Part shown: one piece after another, positions 1 through 9,147 of the stretch | Layout of the letters: every line of letters begins with the position of its first letter | How positions within the stretch are numbered: position 1 is the first letter of the stretch | NCBI RefSeq assembly: GCF_042932805.1 | Contig: NZ_CP170633.1 | Span: 2,728,001-2,792,000, forward strand | Origin: Ascidiaceihabitans sp029251465 | GTDB lineage: Bacteria; Pseudomonadota; Alphaproteobacteria; Rhodobacterales; Rhodobacteraceae | Reading direction: 5' to 3' | DNA: 64,000 nt | Notes under the pieces: generated by a model | What the model saw: only the letters and a program-made list of their open reading frames with translations | Told to the model about the DNA's origin: nothing | Databases searched by the model: none | Position numbers and translations under genes: made by a program

Positions 1-1
1 T

Positions 2-385
2 GCTGGGATTTCGGTCGTCGGATTGCGGTATGCGGCCGTGATCATCTGCGGTGTTTTGTGCGGGATTGCGGGGGCGTATCTGTCGACTGCCCTGCAGGCC
101 GGTTTCATCAAAGATATGTCTGCGGGCCGTGGATTTATCGCGCTTGCCGCGTTGATCTTTGCCAAATGGCGCCCGTGGCATGCGATGTATGCCTGCCTGC
201 TGTTCGGCCTGTTCCAAGCGCTCGAGCTGCGCCCCGACATTATCGAACGGTTGATCGGCATCAGGGTCCAAAGCCAATTGCTCAGCGCGCTGCCCTACAT
301 CATGACGGTTGTGATTCTTGCAGGGTTGGGCGGCAAAGCCATTCCGCCACGCGCGGGTGGCGAGCCCTATGTCAAAGAGCGTTAA
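2..385 (+). CDS. ABC transporter permease, C-terminal part (nucleoside/simple-sugar type)
   Basis: The reading frame is open from the first bases of the window, so only the last 127 codons are present and the start lies upstream. Hydrophobic stretches (VIICGVLCGIAGAYL, FIALAALIF, LPYIMTVVILAGL) alternate with short charged loops, as in inner-membrane permeases of the BPD_transp_2 type that import nucleosides or simple sugars. The sequence between them (SAGRGFIALAALIFAKWRP) matches the conserved G-R-G-F-I-A-L-A-A motif of that family. Partner ATPase and binding protein would be upstream, outside the window. Substrate cannot be told from this fragment. Confidence 0.8.
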   Translation, partial: AGISVVGLRYAAVIICGVLCGIAGAYLSTALQAGFIKDMSAGRGFIALAALIFAKWRPWHAMYACLLFGLFQALELRPDIIERLIGIRVQSQLLSALPYIMTVVILAGLGGKAIPPRAGGEPYVKER

Positions 386-495
386 TGGAAGTTTAGCACG
401 CCGATAAGTCCAGATTCCCGTAACCTATCACACCATTTTGCGGCATCGCGGCGAGACATCTTGATTTACGCCCTGCCTTGGGGTTAGGGGTTCTC

Positions 496-1407
496 ATGCA
501 AATTTACCTTCCCATCGCCGAAGTATCGGTTAACGCGTTCCTCCTGCTCGGGTTGGGCGGCATCGTTGGAATTTTGTCAGGCATGTTTGGTGTCGGTGGC
601 GGTTTCTTGATGACGCCCCTGTTGTTCTTTATCGGCATCCCGCCGGCCGTGGCCGTTGCAACCGAAGCCAACCAAATTGTGGCATCATCGTTTTCCGGCG
701 TTCTTGCGCATTTCAAGCGAAAGACCGTGGACCTTAAAATGGGGACCGTGCTGCTGATTGGCGGCCTGGTTGGCGCGGCATTGGGCGTTGTGGTGTTCAA
801 CTATCTCAAGGCGCAGGGTCAGGTCGATCTGCTGGTTAAACTTTGCTACGTGCTGTTCCTTGGCGTCATCGGCGGGCTGATGTTTTTCGAAAGCCTGAAT
901 GCGATCCGCAAGACGGCAAAAGGCAAACCTGCAACGCGCAAGAAACACAACTGGATCCACGGTCTGCCGTTCAAAATGCGGTTCCGGGTGTCAGGTCTGT
1001 ATATCTCCGTCATTCCACCGCTGATCGTTGGTCTTTGCGTCGGTATTCTGGCGGCGATCATGGGTGTTGGCGGCGGATTCATCATGGTGCCTGCGATGAT
1101 TTATCTGCTGGGCATGCCAACCAAAGTGGTCGTTGGTACGTCGCTGTTCCAGATCATTTTTGTGACCGCATTCACCACGATGCTGCACGCGACGACCAAC
1201 TTTACCGTTGATATCGTTCTGGCGGTTTTGCTGCTGGTCGGCGGCGTGATCGGTGCCCAGATCGGCACGCGCATCGGGGTCAAGATGAAGGCCGAACAAC
1301 TGCGCATCTGGCTTGCGGTTATGGTGCTTGCAGTTTGCTTTAAACTGGCGCTTGATCTGCTGCTGCAGCCTACCGAATTATATTCCATCGGCGTGGGGGG
1401 GCATTGA
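496..1407 (+). CDS. TauE/SafE (TSUP) family membrane permease
   Basis: A 303-residue inner-membrane protein with about eight hydrophobic segments and the family's duplicated glycine motif (GMFGVGGGFLMTP near residue 30 and IMGVGGGFIMVPA near residue 190), one in each half of the protein. TSUP proteins export or import sulfur compounds or small organic acids; the substrate is not predictable. ATG at 496 is preferred over the in-frame TTG at 478 because the N-terminus then begins directly with the first hydrophobic half. The downstream TIGR02186 gene starts one base after this stop, so the two are co-transcribed, a pairing I recall from related bacteria. Confidence 0.88.
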   Translation: MQIYLPIAEVSVNAFLLLGLGGIVGILSGMFGVGGGFLMTPLLFFIGIPPAVAVATEANQIVASSFSGVLAHFKRKTVDLKMGTVLLIGGLVGAALGVVVFNYLKAQGQVDLLVKLCYVLFLGVIGGLMFFESLNAIRKTAKGKPATRKKHNWIHGLPFKMRFRVSGLYISVIPPLIVGLCVGILAAIMGVGGGFIMVPAMIYLLGMPTKVVVGTSLFQIIFVTAFTTMLHATTNFTVDIVLAVLLLVGGVIGAQIGTRIGVKMKAEQLRIWLAVMVLAVCFKLALDLLLQPTELYSIGVGGH

Positions 1408-1408
1408 T

Positions 1409-2179
1409 ATGACGCTTTCCAACACACTGCGCTGGCTGGTTGCCGCCTTGTTCATCGCGATGCCCGTGACTGCAGAAGAGGTCGTATTGGGCCTCAGCAA
1501 AAACGAAGTTGCGATCACTACGTCGTTCAACGGTTCTGAAATTCTGATCTTTGGTGCGGTGAAACGTGAAAAACCGATCCCTGATGGTGAACCGCTTGCG
1601 GTGATCATCACGATCGCTGGCCCATCGGAAACCGTTACCGTTCGGCGCAAAGAGAAGAAATTGGGCATCTGGGTCAACACCGATTCCGTAGACGTTGACG
1701 CGGCACCCAGCTTTTACGCCGTGGCCACCAGCGGTCTGCTGCGCGACGCCCTGAATGATGTCGAAGATTTACGTTACAAAATATCTGTCCCCCGCGCCAT
1801 TCGCTCGGTCGGGGCACCGATGAACGTGCTCGACGCTGCCAGCTTTACCGAAGCCGTCATTCGCATCCGCGGTGCATCCGATTTGTACCAACTGCTCGAA
1901 GACAGTGTGACGGTCGACGATCAAACCTTGTTTCAGACTTCGGTGCGCATGCCCGCAGCCCTGACCGAAGGGGCCTATGCCACCCGTATTTTCCTAACGC
2001 GCGGCGGCAAAGTTGTGTCGAGCTACGAGACCGCAATTGATGTGCGCAAAGTCGGGTTGGAGCGTTGGCTGTACACGCTGTCACGGGAAAACGCGTTCCT
2101 TTACGGCCTGATGTCCTTGGCCATCGCAATCGCTGCGGGTTGGGGCGCGTCCGCCGTCTTCCGCTTGTTCCGCGCCTAA
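1409..2179 (+). CDS. TIGR02186 family membrane-anchored protein
   Basis: 256 residues: an N-terminal signal peptide (LRWLVAALFIAMPVTAEE), a periplasmic beta-rich region, and one C-terminal transmembrane helix (FLYGLMSLAIAIAAGWGAS) followed by a short basic tail. This is the layout of the alphaproteobacterial TIGR02186 / Alph_Pro_TM family, whose function is unknown. It begins one base after the stop of the TSUP permease, so it probably assists or is co-regulated with it. It converges on the SDR gene with only 10 bp between stops. Confidence 0.85.
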   Translation: MTLSNTLRWLVAALFIAMPVTAEEVVLGLSKNEVAITTSFNGSEILIFGAVKREKPIPDGEPLAVIITIAGPSETVTVRRKEKKLGIWVNTDSVDVDAAPSFYAVATSGLLRDALNDVEDLRYKISVPRAIRSVGAPMNVLDAASFTEAVIRIRGASDLYQLLEDSVTVDDQTLFQTSVRMPAALTEGAYATRIFLTRGGKVVSSYETAIDVRKVGLERWLYTLSRENAFLYGLMSLAIAIAAGWGASAVFRLFRA

Positions 2180-2189
2180 ACCAACGAGG

Positions 2190-2903
2190 TCAACCGCGAC
2201 CGACGAACGGCATCTTGGTGGCCATCACGGTCATGCTTTGCACATTTGCGCCAAGCGGTAGGTCGGCCATGTGCATCACCGCATCTGCGGCGTGGCGCAC
2301 ATCCATCGTTTCCGTGTTTGGCTGGCTCGCCTTGAGTGACGCAACCATATCGGTTTCGGCATTGCCAATATCCAGCTGACAACACGCAATATCGAATGCG
2401 CGCCCATCCAACGACAAGGTCTTGGTCAGGCCAGAAACCGCGTGTTTTGTCGTCGTGTAGCACACCGAATTCGGGCGTGGCACATGCGCAGACAGTGAGC
2501 CGTTGTTGATGATGCGCCCGCCTTGTGGATCTTGGTGGCGCATCTGTGCAAACGCCAGTTGCGCTGCGATAAACATGCCGCCCACATTAACGTTCAAAAC
2601 CTGCGCCCACGCATCCAGCGGAATTTCGTCGATTGTCGTCATCGGCCCGAACATGCCGGCATTGTTGAACAACACGTCCAAATGCCCGGTTTCTACAACA
2701 AAGGCGTCAAATGCGGCCTTCATTGCAGTTGCATCAGTCACGTCCGTCGGCAAGGCAACTGCTGTGTCGTACTGAGACGCGATGTCTTCGAGCAGTTCGG
2801 CGCGGCGCGCAATCAGCCCAACACGCCAACCTTTGTCCAAGAACGTCTCGGCTGTGGCGCGCCCGATGCCCGAACTTGCACCTGTGATGATGATCGATTT
2901 CAT
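2190..2903 (-). CDS. Short-chain dehydrogenase/reductase (SDR)
   Basis: 237 residues of a classical NAD(P)-dependent SDR. Seen directly: the glycine motif TGASSGIG at residues 7-14, NNAG (about residue 80), a catalytic serine in NNGSLSAH, and the YTTTKHA active-site motif (Tyr and Lys four apart). Substrate unknown. The ATG overlaps the TGA of the helicase gene by four bases, so its translation is coupled to that gene and it is the last gene of the luxR-luxI-helicase-SDR run on the minus strand. Confidence 0.9.
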   Translation of the reverse strand: MKSIIITGASSGIGRATAETFLDKGWRVGLIARRAELLEDIASQYDTAVALPTDVTDATAMKAAFDAFVVETGHLDVLFNNAGMFGPMTTIDEIPLDAWAQVLNVNVGGMFIAAQLAFAQMRHQDPQGGRIINNGSLSAHVPRPNSVCYTTTKHAVSGLTKTLSLDGRAFDIACCQLDIGNAETDMVASLKASQPNTETMDVRHAADAVMHMADLPLGANVQSMTVMATKMPFVGRG

Positions 2904-4441
2904 ATGAATTCCTCCGGATCAGGTTCTGCCAATGTCAAAGGTGCCGGGGCAATGCTGCGCAAATCATCGACGCGCAGCCCTTCCGTGGGCTTGGACAGAC
3001 GGTTGCGCACGACCCAAATCAGGCGCTCTTGCGCGCGGGTGATCGCGACGTAAGCCAGGCGTTTCCATAGTGGTTGCCCCGCCTCCATCCGGCCCATGCG
3101 CGCGGCGACAAACAGATCGGGGGCGAACACCTGGACCGTGTCCCACTGACTGCCCTGCGCCTTGTGAATGGTCACCGCAGCGCCGTGTAGAAATGTGGCC
3201 CCCATGCGGGCAGCAAAGGGGATAAACGGTTCTTCTTCATCAGGTTTTTCGATTTTCACGATGGACGCAGCGCTGATTTGCGGGTCTTGGGCCCCCATCA
3301 CGTGCAGCCGCGAAAATCCGGGTTTGCGCCCCTGGCCTAGGAAAATCACCTGCGCGCCTTTGATCAAACCGCGTGCTTCTAGATCGAGCCGCTTTTTGCG
3401 GTGTTTCATCGGCAATTCGATACCGTCACAAATCAGCGGTTCGCCTTCGAGCAACGCATCTTCGGGTGCACCGTGCACTGCGCGAAACGCATTGATCAGG
3501 CGAATGCGGGTGGCGTTGCGCCACACCAGAACCGGACTGCGGGCCATCAGATCGACTTCGACGCGCTGGCCCCAAACGACGCGCTCGTCCTTTTTCGAAA
3601 AGTCCTCAACCATCTTTTCGAAATCGCTAAATTCGAGGCTCGGATCAGCAAGCGCATGCGCCAGATCCAGAATTGGATTGTCTGCCGTCTGACGATGCAC
3701 GCGTTCAAGGTTCAGCACGCGCGGCGCAGGCAGTTTTTCAAAAACCATGGCACCTGATTGTTTGACCGGTGCCAACTGGGCCGGATCACCAAACAGTAGC
3801 AACGTTGGGAAAATCTCTTTTAAATCCTCGAATTGCTTGTCGTCCAGCATCGAACTTTCGTCGACAAACCCGATGTCCAGCGGCTCTTCGCGCCGCTTCC
3901 AACCGGTGATGAAATCAGAGCCACGCAACCCTGCCGCCGCCAGCGCACCCGGAATAGATTTGTTGCCCGCATAGAATGTCGCGGCGCGGTCCAGCGAGAT
4001 GTCTGTGATGCCTTCGATCTCGGGGCGCTCGCCCCGCCCCTCAAGCCATTCCGCAATGCGTTCGTATTCGGGGTCGTACATCGGCGTGTACAAAATGCGG
4101 TGGATCGTGGTGGCAGGCACGCCGCGTAATCGCAAAACCGACGCCGCTTTGTTGGTTGGCGCAAGGATTGCCAAGGTCCGTTTGTTCACGCGCTTTTTGG
4201 ATTCGTAGTCGCCCGAAACGATATCGACGCCTGCGGTCTCAAGTGCCTTGTACAATTCTGCCAACAAGAGCGTTTTGCCCGACCCCGCCTTGCCGGTCAC
4301 CGCCATCACAGAATGCGCGGAGCTGACCGGCGGTAACAGCAGATGATCGTCCAAATTGACCCCCGCCGAACGCAGCATTTCTGTAACGCTGTCAAAGGCG
4401 CTGGCTTGGTCATCCGAAAGGGTCAATGTGGGGATATTCAT
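2900..4441 (-). CDS. RecD-like ATP-dependent DNA helicase / AAA ATPase
   Basis: 513-residue superfamily 1 helicase. Visible motifs: Walker A GKAGSGKT at residues 50-57, the second ATPase motif VDESSML near residue 195, VHRQTADNP (motif IV area), and at the C-terminus the UvrD_C_2 pair HKAQGSQWDTV and YVAITRAQERL. The RecD-like core is complete but there are no RecBC partners nearby, so this is probably a free-standing RecD2-style helicase of DNA repair. It sits 32 bp downstream of luxI and overlaps the SDR start. Confidence 0.87.
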   Translation of the reverse strand: MNIPTLTLSDDQASAFDSVTEMLRSAGVNLDDHLLLPPVSSAHSVMAVTGKAGSGKTLLLAELYKALETAGVDIVSGDYESKKRVNKRTLAILAPTNKAASVLRLRGVPATTIHRILYTPMYDPEYERIAEWLEGRGERPEIEGITDISLDRAATFYAGNKSIPGALAAAGLRGSDFITGWKRREEPLDIGFVDESSMLDDKQFEDLKEIFPTLLLFGDPAQLAPVKQSGAMVFEKLPAPRVLNLERVHRQTADNPILDLAHALADPSLEFSDFEKMVEDFSKKDERVVWGQRVEVDLMARSPVLVWRNATRIRLINAFRAVHGAPEDALLEGEPLICDGIELPMKHRKKRLDLEARGLIKGAQVIFLGQGRKPGFSRLHVMGAQDPQISAASIVKIEKPDEEEPFIPFAARMGATFLHGAAVTIHKAQGSQWDTVQVFAPDLFVAARMGRMEAGQPLWKRLAYVAITRAQERLIWVVRNRLSKPTEGLRVDDLRSIAPAPLTLAEPDPEEFI

Positions 4442-4473
4442 GACCCGACACTATAGGCCAGGCGCGCGCTGTA

Positions 4474-5112
4474 CTAGCCTACTTTGGCCAATTGGGTGCG
4501 GTGTTCGGTGCCAAATGCGCGCTCGAACCAAAGGCGTGAAATGGCGGGCGATAACCCTGCACGGCGCGCGACTTGCAACTGGTGTGCTTTGTCGAAATGC
4601 CACAGGCCGACACTGATGCTATCGCGACCTGTTCCAGAGCTACCCAATACTTCGGGGGACGAACCGATCATACGGTAAATGCGAACCATACGGGCATCAA
4701 AAACGCCAACAAAGTGTTCAATGTCAAAGCCTTGCATGATTTCACCACCCCCCAGCATCAAGGCCGCTGCGACTTTGGCATCGGCACTACGAGACAAGCA
4801 AAACCGTGTGCATTCCCAGATGACCGGGCTGGATACTGGCCCGCCGCCCAACAGTTCGGAAAAGTGATCGTTGACCATTACAGAACCCGTTGTCGGCAAG
4901 AACCGCATAGAGCCCCCGTGGGTTCCATCTGCGTTTTCCCAGATCACGTAAAGCGGGTTCAGATCATCATATTCGTCACGCTCGTGGCCCGCTGCATCGA
5001 CTGTCACATCCCAGCCGAGGCGGGTTTTGAACTGGTCTGCGCGGTCACAGAACATTGTGTCAGCGAGTTTTGGGTACTTCGGCAATTCGTTAGCGTAAAG
5101 GTAGCGCAACAT
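4474..5112 (-). CDS. luxI: Acyl-homoserine-lactone synthase (LuxI family)
   Basis: 212 residues that make the quorum-sensing signal from S-adenosylmethionine and an acyl carrier. The residues conserved through the LuxI family are all where expected: Arg24, Phe28, Trp34, the acidic cluster Glu44/Asp46/Asp49, Arg70 and Glu100-x-x-Arg103. The C-terminal region that helps set acyl-chain choice is present, but chain length cannot be read from sequence. Start ATG is preceded by GGAG seven bases upstream. It lies 129 bp downstream of luxR on the same strand. Confidence 0.95.
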   Translation of the reverse strand: MLRYLYANELPKYPKLADTMFCDRADQFKTRLGWDVTVDAAGHERDEYDDLNPLYVIWENADGTHGGSMRFLPTTGSVMVNDHFSELLGGGPVSSPVIWECTRFCLSRSADAKVAAALMLGGGEIMQGFDIEHFVGVFDARMVRIYRMIGSSPEVLGSSGTGRDSISVGLWHFDKAHQLQVARRAGLSPAISRLWFERAFGTEHRTQLAKVG

Positions 5113-5241
5113 ATCTGATCTCCATGTCAGCGGTCCGAATGAACCGTTAACCAGGAGTACTGTTCGCTGACTTAAGGGAGCGTGTTAGCGCCGCGCGCAC
5201 TGTTGTGGAAATGCGCAACGGCTGGCATTAATAAATTGATA

Positions 5242-5967
5242 TTAAACGACAATCAGACCACGCGAGATGGCGCGCGCAACAGCATGGGTGGTATTCATCG
5301 CCCCCAATTTGAAACGCGCACTTTCGATGTAAACCCGTACCGTGTGCTCGGAGATCGCCAGCGTCTGCGCAATCTGCGCGCGGCTATAACCCATACCCAA
5401 CAGCGTCATCGCGTCAATTTCACGTGGCGACAGCGCTTGCGACGCTTCGGGCGCACGATCCGGTTCCAGGTCCAACGCTTTTTGATTGAACGCATGCGCG
5501 ATCAAGATCATGTCGCGACGATGTAATTCGGTGAATTCCGCCCAGTGCTCATCATCGACCGAGTGATTGACACTAAACAATGCGAACTGCCCGTTCGGCC
5601 CACGGATCGGAACCGAAAACCCTTGGTTGCCAACGCCGTATTCGATGGCTTCTGCCTGAAACAGACGCGCCGCTTTGCTGGACCAATCCAAACGCTTCCA
5701 ATCGACGGGGTGAAATCGTTGATAGCATCCAGCGATCACAGGATCGATGCGCAGATAGTTTTGGTCCAGATACCGATCACGCCACGCGTCGGTGTATGTG
5801 CCGCAACCATATTGGTCACCGGCACTGTCGACCCAATGGTAAACCATATGGTTCACGCCCATCAGGTCACGCAATTTTTCAATCGCCGCTTGGAGCGACG
5901 GGAGCCCCTCAGCTTGTTCTAGTTCCTCCAATATGCGTTCCAGACGCGTATTCGGTTGCAGGGGCAC
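5242..5967 (-). CDS. luxR: LuxR-family autoinducer-binding regulator
   Basis: 241 residues with an N-terminal autoinducer-binding domain (conserved YHWVDSAGDQYGCG and DWKRLDW segments, then GVGNQGFSVPIRGPNG) and a C-terminal helix-turn-helix (LSPREIDAMTLLGMGYSRAQIA ... SEHTVRVYIESARFKLGA, residues about 175-230). It is the likely receptor for the signal made by the adjacent luxI. I chose the GTG at 5967 because an AAAGG ribosome site lies about 10 bases upstream and the protein then begins where family members do; a TTG at 6030 is the longer alternative. The 5' end overlaps the upstream small ORF by 59 bp in another frame. Confidence 0.9.
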   Translation of the reverse strand: MPLQPNTRLERILEELEQAEGLPSLQAAIEKLRDLMGVNHMVYHWVDSAGDQYGCGTYTDAWRDRYLDQNYLRIDPVIAGCYQRFHPVDWKRLDWSSKAARLFQAEAIEYGVGNQGFSVPIRGPNGQFALFSVNHSVDDEHWAEFTELHRRDMILIAHAFNQKALDLEPDRAPEASQALSPREIDAMTLLGMGYSRAQIAQTLAISEHTVRVYIESARFKLGAMNTTHAVARAISRGLIVV

Positions 5968-6115
5968 TTGCGGCTTGCCTTTCGTTGAGGGTCGCAATTT
6001 CGGCCATCGCCACAATTGCCGTGTCCTCAAGCTGTTCGGCCAAGGCCATCAACTCGTTAGAACGGGCAAATGTTTTGAGGTCCGTTAGAACGTCCAAAAT
6101 CCAGTCACTTCTCAT
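5909..6115 (-). CDS. Small protein encoded upstream of and overlapping luxR
   Basis: 68 residues beginning MRSDWILDVLTDL, helical and acidic, without membrane segment or signal peptide. The ATG has AAGGG about 11 bases upstream. Its 3' end overlaps the start of luxR by 59 bp, so the two would be translated from one message. I recall similar short ORFs next to luxR in other Rhodobacteraceae, which favours it being a real gene, but no function is known to me. A role as a partner or modulator of LuxR is only a guess from position. Confidence 0.6.
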   Translation of the reverse strand: MRSDWILDVLTDLKTFARSNELMALAEQLEDTAIVAMAEIATLNERQAASAPATEYASGTHIGGTRTS

Positions 6116-6268
6116 ATCACGATACACCCTTTGTTAGTTAACGAAAGCTTAACACAACTCTAGCATGAGCGGAAAAGGTAAAGATATTCCCTCATTTCAA
6201 CTCCCCCGATATAGGGAGGTGCAGATTTGCAACTCATTGAAAAGGCATATTTGGGTGGTTAATACGAC

Positions 6269-6305
6269 AAACGCCCGCGACAGGAGACCTGATTCGCGGG
6301 CGTTT
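6269..6305 (-). terminator. Probable rho-independent terminator of ccr
   Basis: A perfect 12-bp inverted repeat (AAACGCCCGCGA / TCGCGGGCGTTT) with a 13-base loop lies just downstream of the ccr stop. On the minus strand the stem ends in TTT followed by GTCGTATT, a weak T-tract. No gene is convincing in the stretch from here to the small luxR-linked ORF. Confidence 0.7.
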
Positions 6306-6332
6306 CCATGGCATGGTGACGTGAGCGAGAGG

Positions 6333-7613
6333 CTATTTGCCCGCTTCGACGACGTCCTCGACGGTGCGCAAACCGGTTTTTGGTGCCTGAACCAAGACTG
6401 ACATGTTGCCTGGTTTATGTTCGTTGCGCAGCATCTTCATGTGCGCATCTGGCAACGCGCTCCATTCGAACACTTCTGACATGCACGGATCCAAGCGACG
6501 CTCAACCATCAGGTTGTTGGCCGCAGACGCTTGTGCGAGGTGGGCAAAGTGGCTGCCTTGCAGACGCTTTTGGTGCATCCACATGTAGCGCACGTCAAAT
6601 GTCAGATTGAAACCTGACGTGCCTGCGCAAATCACGACCATGCCGCCTTTTTTGCAAACCAAAGTGGACACAGGGAACGTCGCCTCGCCCGGGTGTTCGA
6701 ACACCATGTCGACGTTGTTGCCTTTGCCGGTGATCGCCCAGATCGCCGCGCCAAATTTGCGGGCCTCTTTGAACCAAGCGGCATATTCCGGTGTGTTTAC
6801 TGTCGGCAATTGGCCCCAGCAGTTGAAATCTTTGCGGTTCAAAACACCTTTTGCGCCCAGCCCCATGACAAAGTCACGTTTGCTTTCGTCGGAAATCACA
6901 CCGATGGCGTTGGCACCGGCTGTGTTGATCAACTGGATCGCATACGATCCCAAACCACCGGACGCGCCCCAAACCAGAACGTTCTGGCCAGGTTTCAGAT
7001 CGTGTGGTTCGTGACCAAACAGCATGCGATAGGCAGTGGCCAGCGTCAGCGTGTAGCACGCCGCCTCTTCCCACGTCAGGTGCTTGGGGCGTGGCATCAG
7101 TTGTTGGGCTTGCACGTTGGTGAATTGTGCAAAAGACCCGTCAGGCGTTTCGTAGCCCCAGATGCGCTGGCTGGTCGAAAACATCGGATCGCCGCCGTTG
7201 CAGTGTTCATCGTCGCCGTCGTCTTGGTTGCAGTGGATCACAACCTCGTCGCCGACTTTCCAGCGTTTTACTTTATCACCAACCGCCCAAACGATGCCCG
7301 ACGCGTCAGAGCCTGCGATGTGGAATGGTTGTTTGTGACCGTCAAACGGGCTGATCGGTTGACCCAGTGCGGCCCACACGCCGTTGTAGTTAACACCAGC
7401 GGCCATTACCAAAACCAAGACTTCGTGGCTGTCGAGCGTAGGCACATCGACGACCTCTTGCAGCATCGCTGTGTCCGGTTCGCCGTGGCGTTCTTTGCGG
7501 ATGGTCCATGCGTACATTTGCTTTGGCACATAGCCCATCGGCGGCATTTCACCGACCTCGTACAGATCTTTTTCGGGTGCGTCGTATTGCGCGATACCAT
7601 TGTCCAAAGCCAT
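6333..7613 (-). CDS. ccr: Crotonyl-CoA carboxylase/reductase
   Basis: 426 residues of the medium-chain dehydrogenase/reductase fold. Catalyses NADPH-dependent reductive carboxylation of crotonyl-CoA to ethylmalonyl-CoA, the key step of the ethylmalonyl-CoA pathway for acetyl-CoA assimilation. Seen: alcohol-dehydrogenase-like N-terminal domain (GVNYNGVWAALGQP, HIAGSDASGIV), the nucleotide-binding glycine motif WGASGGLGSYA, and the family-specific segments HCNQDDGDDEHCNGGDPM and FEHPGEATFPVS. Length matches the family (about 430). A strong AGGAGG ribosome site (7619-7624) precedes the ATG. The 150-bp upstream gap should hold its promoter. meaA lies 2 kb away. Confidence 0.96.
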   Translation of the reverse strand: MALDNGIAQYDAPEKDLYEVGEMPPMGYVPKQMYAWTIRKERHGEPDTAMLQEVVDVPTLDSHEVLVLVMAAGVNYNGVWAALGQPISPFDGHKQPFHIAGSDASGIVWAVGDKVKRWKVGDEVVIHCNQDDGDDEHCNGGDPMFSTSQRIWGYETPDGSFAQFTNVQAQQLMPRPKHLTWEEAACYTLTLATAYRMLFGHEPHDLKPGQNVLVWGASGGLGSYAIQLINTAGANAIGVISDESKRDFVMGLGAKGVLNRKDFNCWGQLPTVNTPEYAAWFKEARKFGAAIWAITGKGNNVDMVFEHPGEATFPVSTLVCKKGGMVVICAGTSGFNLTFDVRYMWMHQKRLQGSHFAHLAQASAANNLMVERRLDPCMSEVFEWSALPDAHMKMLRNEHKPGNMSVLVQAPKTGLRTVEDVVEAGK

Positions 7614-7766
7614 GCCAGCCTCCTGAAAAGTTACAAACGTGCCGCAACGCAGAATCGCGCTGCTTTCACAGTGGAATATGGGTCACAAGGTAATATTGCA
7701 ACCTCTTGGGTATGATTTTTGTAACTTTATGACTTTGCGAGTGCAGAAATTTTGCTGCGACTGCAT

Positions 7767-9119
7767 CTATTGCGCGAAAAAATGCGCAATCGAATTTGAA
7801 TAGTACTGCAAGACAGGAATCTGATCCGGGGTCTTTTCCCAGCCTCCATCCGTTTGCGTAATCAGCTTGCGCTGTTCCATGTGTTCGCGGGCCAACCGCA
7901 CTGTCGCCGCAAAGTCCTCTGGTGCGGTCAACGGCAGCTCGCCTTGGCAAGCAGCGATCTGTTTGTTCACGGCCCGTGCAAGTGCCGCATCATCCAAAGC
8001 AGCTTCGGCTTGCAACACTGCGCGCGACAAGAGAGGTACGAACAACACCGGCATGACGTCCTGAATGCGGGCCATCAGATCTTGGGCCAGTTCTTGGGCG
8101 CTCGGCGGTTCTGCATAGGTGCGCAAAGACACAGGTTCCCCGAACACGACGGCCGCCGTTCCAAAACGCAAGAACTTGCCACGCAAACGCAACCAAATCT
8201 TGCGGGCGATGAATTTGAACACAACGGACACTTTGCCGCCAAACCGGCGATCGCCCCTCTGATCCGCAGCAATCAGCACGCGGTCTTCCAACACACGGTC
8301 GTAGTTAATTGCAACGGGAACAAAGATCACTTCGCGGGCTTCGGGGTCGTATTCCTCAAGGATATAAGACAACAGGCCCATCTTTGGCGGCATCAGTTTG
8401 CCATTTAGACTTAGGCCGCCTTCGGGAAACACCGCTTGGGTCACGCCGCCGTCGCGGGCCATTTGCACGTAACGCGCCAGAACCTTGCGGTACAACGCAC
8501 CGCGCGATTTGCGTCGAATGAAATACGCGCCGAGCGATTTGATCAGTTTGGACAACGGCCACACCCGCGCCCATTCGCCAACCGCATACGACAAGGCCGA
8601 CGCGCGTGCGGCCAGATACGTGACCAACAGATAGTCCATGTTGGATCGGTGGTTCATAATGAAAATAACGGTCGCGTCCTTGGGCAAATCGGCCAGACGC
8701 GCGTCGTTTTCAGGCCCTGTCCGCACAGTATAGAGCGCATTGGCCAACCAGCGCGCGACCCGAATGCCGAACCCGAAATATGCGAAAGCACTAAAGCTGG
8801 GCACGATTTCGCGGGCGTAAGACTGCGCTTTTTGAAAGCCGACGTTTTCGGGCACATCATGTTCACTCGCGTAGTCAACAATGGCGCGGGTCACTTCGGG
8901 ATCATAGCTAAGGCGCTGGATCATGTCGTAACGACGCGCCAGCTTGAATGGCTCGATCGGGCGTTCTAGGCGTTCGTTCAATTTCTTAACCGCTCTTTCA
9001 AGGCGGCGGCGAAAATACCAGCGCACCGAAGGTAACAAAAAATGGCTAAGAGCAGTGACCGCAGCAAACAGCAGGATCAATACAAATAGCCAAATAGGAA
9101 GTTCAATGGTTTGCGTCAT
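7767..9119 (-). CDS. PlsB-like glycerol-3-phosphate acyltransferase
   Basis: 450 residues with one N-terminal transmembrane helix (LPIWLFVLILLFAAVTALSHF) and a PlsB/PlsC-type acyltransferase domain. The HX4D motif is visible as NHRSNMDY (about residue 155), followed by FPEGGLSLNG (substrate-binding FPEG) and FVPVAINYDR. It should acylate the sn-1 position of glycerol-3-phosphate at the inner membrane in phospholipid synthesis. It is shorter than E. coli PlsB. Its neighbour downstream is ccr. The last codons form a small hairpin (7769-7775 with 7784-7790). Confidence 0.85.
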   Translation of the reverse strand: MTQTIELPIWLFVLILLFAAVTALSHFLLPSVRWYFRRRLERAVKKLNERLERPIEPFKLARRYDMIQRLSYDPEVTRAIVDYASEHDVPENVGFQKAQSYAREIVPSFSAFAYFGFGIRVARWLANALYTVRTGPENDARLADLPKDATVIFIMNHRSNMDYLLVTYLAARASALSYAVGEWARVWPLSKLIKSLGAYFIRRKSRGALYRKVLARYVQMARDGGVTQAVFPEGGLSLNGKLMPPKMGLLSYILEEYDPEAREVIFVPVAINYDRVLEDRVLIAADQRGDRRFGGKVSVVFKFIARKIWLRLRGKFLRFGTAAVVFGEPVSLRTYAEPPSAQELAQDLMARIQDVMPVLFVPLLSRAVLQAEAALDDAALARAVNKQIAACQGELPLTAPEDFAATVRLAREHMEQRKLITQTDGGWEKTPDQIPVLQYYSNSIAHFFAQ

Positions 9120-9147
9120 TGCCGACCACCCTTACAGGGCTGGTCAA

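Noticed and set aside
5113..5241. lux box in the luxR-luxI gap
   Set aside because: Only a weak repeat GCGCA-N12-TGCGC was found; no convincing 20-bp inverted repeat of the CTGT...ACAG type.
6165..6401. 78-residue plus-strand ORF upstream of ccr's end
   Set aside because: It crosses the ccr terminator hairpin and reads into ccr antisense; no plausible product.
6693..7715. 340-residue ORF antisense to ccr
   Set aside because: Long antisense frames are common opposite GC-rich genes; composition (His/Arg/Val-rich) is not protein-like and ccr is certain.
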